Source: a virus. Taken from it: a stretch of 24,563 nucleotides of DNA. The notes under the pieces were generated by a model. It was given only the letters and a program-made list of their open reading frames with translations, was not told the DNA's origin and made no database searches. The position numbers and the translations under genes were made by a program. The stretch covers positions 1 through 24,563 of IMG/VR virus record IMGVR_UViG_3300006737_000201; one strand, written 5' to 3'. Each line of letters begins with the position of its first letter. Position 1 is the first letter of the stretch. Below are positions 19,922 through 24,563 of the stretch, piece after piece.

Positions 19922-21733
19922 TTATAAATATCTTTTGTCAAAGAAGAAACTAGTATTTCTTCCTGCTCCTTTCTTCATTCCAGACTTAGCGTAAGGTCTA
20001 TCATCTCTAGCTTTAGGTCCAGCAGTAATCATTCCTGGATCATCGCTTTGATTGCTATAACTCGCACCACCTGACTTTAAATTAGTCGGCCTAATACTTG
20101 CTTGATTACCACCTACAGTTCTACCTGTTGTTAAACGAGAAGTTCCTTGTGTATAGGCACCTACTTCTCCGCCTGTATAACTTGAGTCACCCTTGTCTAA
20201 CCTGTCACGATCACCTTGTGTTAATGCAAATAATTCTTGGTATTCTTTTTTCTTGTTGGTATAAGACTGCGTAGGGTCTTCTTTGGAATATGCGCCTGAA
20301 GGATCATCTAAAGGATCAGACTCATTTCCCGGTCCCATCCAATTACCTTCATCACCCGGATCAGTTCCACTCCCTGGGTTAGTACTAGTATTGTCATCAT
20401 CATCGCCAGTTGTATCTTTCTGACACGCAGTGCCGTTCCATGTATAGCCTGTCTGACAAGTTTGGGTTGTGTCATCGTCATCTTCTACACATGTTCCATT
20501 CACCATGCTGAATCCTGGATCGCAACCAGGGTCTGGTATCTCTGCAGCTTCACACGCACCTGTAGTAGGATTTCTGGTCTGTCCAGCAGGACAATCACCT
20601 ACTGGAGTCTCACCACACTCTCCTGTTGCATAATTAACATTCATTGCAACGCCAGTGCTATCAAGACATTTCTTTTCGTCGGAACGATTGATATTTGCTA
20701 AGACGGATGCTCTAGCCTCTTCTGACGACATTCCACCAGCCATGAGAGTCTCTAAATCTTTCATCCAATATTCTCTTCCTCCTGTTAAATTCCCGTCAAC
20801 ACTACCATCATCCCAACCGGCTCCTACACCTGCAGCACCACTAGAAGGATCGACGCCTGATAGAGGACGCTTTAAAACACTCTCGTAAATTCCTGCAAGC
20901 CAAGCCTCATCATTTAAACCTATATCTCTTGAAACATCAGCTCTACTTTTGCCAGATTTTAATTCATCTAGCCAATAATCTGCTCCGGTAATATCTTTAC
21001 CCGCAGGATCTAGTTCTCTATTTAATTGATCCTTATATTGATTCTTTAGCCACTCAGTAGAAGTTTTGTCGAATTCAGGAGATTTAAGGAATGCGTTTTT
21101 AATCTCAGATAGAGGAGTTCCGTCTTTTAAGCTTTTGACCCAATAATCCTTACCTGTAGCATCTGAATCTCTACCTAAAATATTTTTGTATAAGTCTTCA
21201 ATTTTCTGCTCATCAGAAATTCCAGTTGTAGTTATTGTTGAAGACGAAGAAGAACTGCCACCTCCACTGTTATTGCTAGAAGTATTTACAGGTCCCATAA
21301 CAGGACCACTAGAACTTGAAGAAGAGTTAGAAGACGAAGGGGTAATAGTAACGTTGTTAGTAGATCCCGAAGATGAGTTTGATGATGAAATATTATTAGC
21401 TGTATTGTTGAAAGCCGTTTGATAGCTTTTAGTTAAGCTAACCTTTCCTAAATTTTGCTCTTCATGTCTTCTAGCAGCTTGCTTAGTCGTCGGATCTGAT
21501 AGGTTGTCAGACAAACGAACAGTGGCAGTATTAGCAACACCTTTAGCAGTGTTGGTTTGTTCTCTTCTTTTAGCTTCATCAGAAGCATCAAAAGCGTTAG
21601 CTACTGATTTTAAATCTGCTCCTTTTTCTATTTGTTTTGTCCAGTAGGCTTTACCTGACGCATCAGGTTTTCGTCCAAATTTTTCTTGGTAAAGATTGTC
21701 TAGATAAGTAGAGGTCGAAGCTGCAGAAGACAT
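19922..21733 (-). CDS. large fibre-type protein with DUF4214 repeats and Cys-rich modules
   Basis: A 603-aa protein. DUF4214-type units lie at 10-55 (YLDNLYQEKFGRKPDASGKA), 176-222 (IEDLYKNILGRDSDATGKDY) and 226-276, with a degenerate fourth to about 350. Each has the LYxxxLGRxxDxxGxxYW signature found in S-layer-type and surface proteins. A Ser/Asn-rich linker separates the first and second. After 350 come at least three Cys-rich modules, C-x(2)-G-x-x-x-N-x-T-x-x-C-like (380-393, 403-414, 425-436), separated by Asp runs. A Gly/Pro/Ser-rich tail follows. The Cys modules need an oxidising place to form disulfides, which is unusual for a cytoplasmically assembled particle protein. Confidence 0.8.
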   Translation of the reverse strand: MSSAASTSTYLDNLYQEKFGRKPDASGKAYWTKQIEKGADLKSVANAFDASDEAKRREQTNTAKGVANTATVRLSDNLSDPTTKQAARRHEEQNLGKVSLTKSYQTAFNNTANNISSSNSSSGSTNNVTITPSSSNSSSSSSGPVMGPVNTSSNNSGGGSSSSSSTITTTGISDEQKIEDLYKNILGRDSDATGKDYWVKSLKDGTPLSEIKNAFLKSPEFDKTSTEWLKNQYKDQLNRELDPAGKDITGADYWLDELKSGKSRADVSRDIGLNDEAWLAGIYESVLKRPLSGVDPSSGAAGVGAGWDDGSVDGNLTGGREYWMKDLETLMAGGMSSEEARASVLANINRSDEKKCLDSTGVAMNVNYATGECGETPVGDCPAGQTRNPTTGACEAAEIPDPGCDPGFSMVNGTCVEDDDDTTQTCQTGYTWNGTACQKDTTGDDDDNTSTNPGSGTDPGDEGNWMGPGNESDPLDDPSGAYSKEDPTQSYTNKKKEYQELFALTQGDRDRLDKGDSSYTGGEVGAYTQGTSRLTTGRTVGGNQASIRPTNLKSGGASYSNQSDDPGMITAGPKARDDRPYAKSGMKKGAGRNTSFFFDKRYL

Positions 21734-21736
21734 GAT

Positions 21737-22273
21737 TTAGAAGAAGCCACCTTGAGCAAATACATGAACACGAGTAGTTACAGCAGGAGCAGCTAAAGCC
21801 GCTGAAACACCTACATACAACAAAGCTCCAGATGGAACATATAGTCCTGTATTCTTCTTATCTGTTTCTGAGGGATAAGCTGCTATCGTTGCAGCAGGGC
21901 TTGCCAAGTTAGGAACAGGAACTGTTAAAGGAGGTAATGAAATATTTGTTCGATCACCTATAGCTACTGAAGCGATAGCGCCATTGGCTACACAAGCAGT
22001 GTTTGCTGTTGTTATAGCACTAGCTGTTGTTGCTGTGCTTATAAATGCAAGAACATATTTAGCTGACGTTGACGCCTCGGTTGCAATAATTGACAAACTA
22101 TCGATGATAGCTCCATCATTAGCGGAACAATCTACTAACACGGTGCATCCAGCTCCTGCAACGGTGTTAAAGTTAGTTTCTGTTGATAATGCTGCTGCGC
22201 CACCAATGTTGGCAAAAGAATGCAATGGTCTATCGACCAAAAGCGGCATCTTATTTGAACTTGTGCTAGCCAT
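21737..22273 (-). CDS. cyanophage-type virion structural protein, 178 aa
   Basis: A protein beginning MASTSSNKMPLLVDRPLHSF, then long Ala/Thr/Ser/Val beta segments (GAGCTVLVDCSANDGAIIDS, SAKYVLAFISTATTASAI) and ending GALLYVGVSAALAAPAVTTR, VHVFAQGGFF. Related small proteins (MASTTANKMPL...VQGGF) are common in T4-like cyanophages as virion structural proteins. The stop is four bases from the ATG of the DUF4214 gene, so the two are linked. A weak TATAGA element (minus strand TCGTATAGACGAGG) lies upstream in a 43-base gap. A decoration or fibre protein is likely. Confidence 0.78.
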   Translation of the reverse strand: MASTSSNKMPLLVDRPLHSFANIGGAAALSTETNFNTVAGAGCTVLVDCSANDGAIIDSLSIIATEASTSAKYVLAFISTATTASAITTANTACVANGAIASVAIGDRTNISLPPLTVPVPNLASPAATIAAYPSETDKKNTGLYVPSGALLYVGVSAALAAPAVTTRVHVFAQGGFF

Positions 22274-22316
22274 TGAATACCTCGTCTATACGAATTTTAT
22301 AGGTTTTTGAAGTTGC

Positions 22317-22739
22317 CTACACTCCGAATGACTTAAATACTCCGTCAGGCAGTTGAACAGAATCATCTAATGGGACATTTCTCTTTGGCCCACTATTCAT
22401 TAAGCCTACTCCAGTACTCATGCCTCGTCTTGCTTCTTTAGGGGGCATTACTTTCCCAGGCTTTTCTACTGGAACAGGAGGAGGACTAAAACTAGAACCT
22501 CTTTGATTAGGTTTTACAAATACTGGATGCTCACCCTCGATACTTTGAAAAGCATCTCCGTAAGGATTAGTACGATTAACCCAATCGCTAGGCTCGTAAG
22601 ATCTAGCGTTTAAAGGGTTGTTAGGCATCCCTCCTTTACTTCCTGCGAAATATTGATCAGTCGCTGTGTGATCTTTTTGGTTAAACCGCCATCCGCCTGA
22701 TGATGCTTGCTCTTTTGCTTGCTTTGATTTTTTATTCAT
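22317..22739 (-). CDS. 140-aa Pro/Gly-rich protein, unknown function
   Basis: The basic N-terminus (MNKKSKQAKEQA) is followed by aromatic loops (GGWRFNQKDHTATDQYFAG, YEPSDWVNRTNPYGDAF), a Pro-rich stretch (SFSPPPVPVEKPGKVMPP) and a short C-terminal tail ending FGV. It is mostly disordered, with no Cys and no membrane segment. It lies four bases after the 321-aa gene and 43 bases before the 178-aa gene. I do not recognise it. It resembles small linker proteins that bind folded virion proteins, but this is inference. Confidence 0.6.
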   Translation of the reverse strand: MNKKSKQAKEQASSGGWRFNQKDHTATDQYFAGSKGGMPNNPLNARSYEPSDWVNRTNPYGDAFQSIEGEHPVFVKPNQRGSSFSPPPVPVEKPGKVMPPKEARRGMSTGVGLMNSGPKRNVPLDDSVQLPDGVFKSFGV

Positions 22740-22743
22740 TGGT

Positions 22744-23709
22744 TTAACCTATGATTGCTTGCCCAAGATTAGATCTTGGATTTTTTCTAAAAGCTTCTAA
22801 ATTGTCGACGTCTCCGCCTTTTGGAAATTCTAACGCTCTTATTTTGTATTGATTAACTAAATCATTTGCTGGATTGTCAACATTACCATCTAACCCATTA
22901 ATATTTGCTCCTTCAACTCCCATATCATTCGATGCCACTAATGCGGAAGAAGGTTGCATGCTTGAAGAACCTATACCTGTGGAACTTGTTAATCCACCTG
23001 CTTGATTAGCAAGGAAGCCTGTACCTGCATCTTGCGTTAACAAATTAGCTCTGTTGCTTGCTGGACTTGTAAAGTTCCCTGCACCTATAGCAGAACTAAC
23101 GTCAACATCAACATTGTCAGAGGATGATGCTCCTTGCTGAGCATTTTCAATTGTTGCTTGAGTAGTTCCATTGGGTTGAATAATATTATTACCCATTGCA
23201 GCTCCCAAGCCTGCTCCTATGACAGTTCCCATCCCTGGGGCAATTGCAGTTCCTATTACACCACCTATGAAGGCTCCTGGTCCTCGACCTAGTAAGTTTT
23301 GCTCTTGAGTAAGGTTATTGCTTCCTCCATATTGCTGAAGCATCTCCGTCTCGTTTGATTTCTTTGTCGCATCACCATTGATTGTATAACTCGTGCCGTT
23401 GACACTAGGACCAGTGTCAGAAAAATACTGTTGATTTTCTGGTTTCATAGCCCAAGGGTTTCCTTCTTTCTTTAAAGAGTTTAGTTTTATTTGTTGTCTT
23501 TGCCTCGATAATTCTTCTCTGCCAGTTAAATTTCCCGCTGGTCCATACTTTGCAATATTGTTTACGAAATTCTTGTTAGGTTCTTTTTCATTTTTCAGCC
23601 CTCGAGCATTCCAATCAAAAGGTGCGGATTGGTCAGGACCGAAAAGCCCTGGTTTAAAGAACGGATTTCGACCTAAATCTCTTTTTGTGTCTTTGTTACC
23701 TTGACCCAC
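22744..23709 (-). CDS. 321-aa protein with glycine-zipper membrane segment
   Basis: The start is GTG 23709, with GGAGG nine bases upstream. The N-terminal half (1-140) is Asn/Lys/Gln-rich and polar. Residues 145-175 carry a Gly/Ala glycine zipper (GAFIGGVIGTAIAPGMGTVI, then GAGLGAAMG), as in channel-forming or membrane-anchoring segments. After it the protein is Ser/Asn/Gly-rich, with a helical end. Such zippers appear in phage proteins that enter the host membrane, for example ejected internal virion proteins, but the family is not recognised. It follows the connector-type gene by six bases. Confidence 0.62.
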   Translation of the reverse strand: MGQGNKDTKRDLGRNPFFKPGLFGPDQSAPFDWNARGLKNEKEPNKNFVNNIAKYGPAGNLTGREELSRQRQQIKLNSLKKEGNPWAMKPENQQYFSDTGPSVNGTSYTINGDATKKSNETEMLQQYGGSNNLTQEQNLLGRGPGAFIGGVIGTAIAPGMGTVIGAGLGAAMGNNIIQPNGTTQATIENAQQGASSSDNVDVDVSSAIGAGNFTSPASNRANLLTQDAGTGFLANQAGGLTSSTGIGSSSMQPSSALVASNDMGVEGANINGLDGNVDNPANDLVNQYKIRALEFPKGGDVDNLEAFRKNPRSNLGQAIIG

Positions 23710-23715
23710 GAATCA

Positions 23716-24201
23716 TTACCTCCAGTTTTGTGATCCAACAGCTTGAGCTATTCTTGTGCCTACAGCGGTATCTGCTGGGCCTTTAATAGCCATGATGAAC
23801 TCTGATCCTGCTCGATCAAAGGCATATCGTCTAACTTCATCTCTACGATAGTTGGCTACGTAAAGGGTCTCAGCTAGGCGATCAACTTCTCTTAAGTATA
23901 TCTCTCTATAATCCTTATCAGCCTTGACAGGATCTGATTGATAGATGGCACGATCTGTGTCACCTGTAATCCTTTCTATTCTGCTTGGTTGAGGTTGAGT
24001 TTCAACACGAAATACTTGCGATAACTTGTAAGCTTTATCGCAACGATCTAAGTGTTCAATTACTCGTGAATAGAAATAACTATCTGGAATACGAGCAACG
24101 GCTTCTTCAAGACGAGCAATGTCTCCAGCAGGTAAATTAGCACCTGTGTTATAGCCGAGGTGAAACCGACATCGGCTTTTGTCGTAGTCGTTTAATTCCA
24201 A
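23716..24201 (-). CDS. 161-aa structural protein, possible head-tail connector type
   Basis: A protein starting with TTG 24201: MELNDYDKSRCRFHLGYNTG, ANLPAGDIARLEEAVARIP, then a helical middle with IEHLDRCDKAYKLSQVFRVE and a C-terminal region AETLYVANYRRDEVRRYAFD, AIKGPADTAVGTRIAQAV. I recall a similar sequence (LNDYD-RFHLGYN-GANIPAGD-RLEEA) from marine phages, where it lies among structural genes. Its helical plan and place next to a helix-hairpin-helix gene would suit a connector or tail-completion protein. The function is not certain. The TTG start has no ATG alternative nearby. Confidence 0.68.
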   Translation of the reverse strand: MELNDYDKSRCRFHLGYNTGANLPAGDIARLEEAVARIPDSYFYSRVIEHLDRCDKAYKLSQVFRVETQPQPSRIERITGDTDRAIYQSDPVKADKDYREIYLREVDRLAETLYVANYRRDEVRRYAFDRAGSEFIMAIKGPADTAVGTRIAQAVGSQNWR

Positions 24202-24224
24202 TAGCTATTCAGCTTATCTCTTTC

Positions 24225-24563
24225 TTATTGTAGGTAAATCAAATCGTTCTTAAATACTTCGTCCCAATCGACACGAGTGATCTTACGGAGCTGCTCTAAG
24301 TTCTTGAATTTTTCACCTGGTAAAGATAAACGTAACTCAACAATTTTCTTAGCAGTGGCATAACCAACTCCTTTGACAGTCTTAGCAATACCTTCAGCCG
24401 TGGCAAGATTTAAATTCAATCTGTTGTCTGCAGGGATGACTGACTCAGGCATGATGTCTTCTTCGTCCTTCAGTATCTCTGGTGTTTCTATTTTCTGACC
24501 TGTCTTACCCTTGCCTGGCTCGTAAGCTTCTAAATCAGCAAGAGCAACGTACTGAACTACTCC
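24225..24563 (-). CDS. helix-hairpin-helix protein, 5' end missing
   Basis: The frame is open to the right edge: 37 in-frame codons precede the ATG at 24452 (VVQYVALADLEAYEPGKGKT and on), so the gene enters from outside. The C-terminal part has a ComEA-like helix-hairpin-helix: NLNLATAEGIAKTVKGVGYA, then TAKKIVELR, GEKFKNLEQLRKI. Helix-hairpin-helix motifs bind DNA non-specifically through the hairpin. In a virion operon this suggests a DNA-contacting head or packaging-related protein. The ATG at 24452 is a possible internal start, but the continuous upstream frame with protein-like sequence argues for the longer product. Confidence 0.75.
   Translation of the reverse strand, partial: GVVQYVALADLEAYEPGKGKTGQKIETPEILKDEEDIMPESVIPADNRLNLNLATAEGIAKTVKGVGYATAKKIVELRLSLPGEKFKNLEQLRKITRVDWDEVFKNDLIYLQ

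Noticed and set aside
19923-19930. Exact T4-late-like TATAAATA on the plus strand
   Set aside because: It lies over the stop of the DUF4214 gene and no plus-strand gene follows it, so chance is more likely than a promoter.

Overview
The window looks like part of a tailed cyanophage genome, most likely a marine Synechococcus/Prochlorococcus myovirus of the T4-like type. The reasons are: tightly packed genes with ATGA, GTGA, TAATG or TGATG junctions; long runs of phage fibre and adhesin genes; a PsbN-like and an NblA-like protein, both linked to cyanobacterial photosystems or antennae; three 2OG-Fe(II) oxygenases; and small exported proteins of a kind I recall from T4-like cyanophages. No terminase, portal, major capsid, tail tube, integrase, IS, CRISPR array or tRNA gene is visible. 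The lineage call is therefore inference.

Layout. Positions 2-289 (+) hold the end of a dATP/dGTP diphosphohydrolase-type gene cut by the left edge. Positions 293-2221 (-) are an accessory operon, in transcription order: HNH nuclease, NblA-like protein, one-TM protein, small helical protein, 2OG-Fe(II) oxygenase. Positions 2323-3392 (+) are a two-gene block (small TM protein; TM protein with a Lys/Arg-rich tail). Everything from 3202 to the right edge is on the minus strand.

Read right to left in the direction of transcription, the minus strand has these blocks. A virion block (24563-21737) contains a helix-hairpin-helix protein, a possible connector-type protein and unrecognised structural proteins. 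A large DUF4214/Cys-rich protein (21733-19922) and a Cys/His-rich protein (19921-18512) follow. A fibre block (18502-15054) includes a protein with seven carbohydrate-binding-like repeats and ends in a small overlooked basic gene and a short regulatory gap. Next come two successive polyglycine adhesin + partner cassettes (14696-11221), clearly a duplication. A mixed block (11190-8358) has two 2OG-Fe(II) oxygenases, a DUF2997 protein, a beta-barrel outer-membrane protein and a lipoprotein, with a strong terminator between the lipoprotein and the second oxygenase. Then come three structural-type genes (8283-6393), a coupled set of small membrane proteins including holin/XhlA-like and PsbN-like members (6343-5104), and three exported proteins (5067-3202), the last of which overlaps the plus-strand block tail to tail.

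How they may work together: most of the window builds the host-recognition end of the particle (fibres, tandem adhesin/partner cassettes, saccharide-binding-like repeats). The small membrane, beta-barrel, lipoprotein and exported proteins point to work at the host envelope. The NblA-like and PsbN-like proteins suggest effects on phycobilisome or thylakoid. Genes absent from a simple ATG-to-stop ORF scan but supported here include the partial CDS at 2-289, the 5' extension of the rightmost gene to the edge, a 45-aa Cys-rich ORF (5104-5241), a 25-aa basic ORF (6266-6343) and a 54-aa basic protein (15484-15648).
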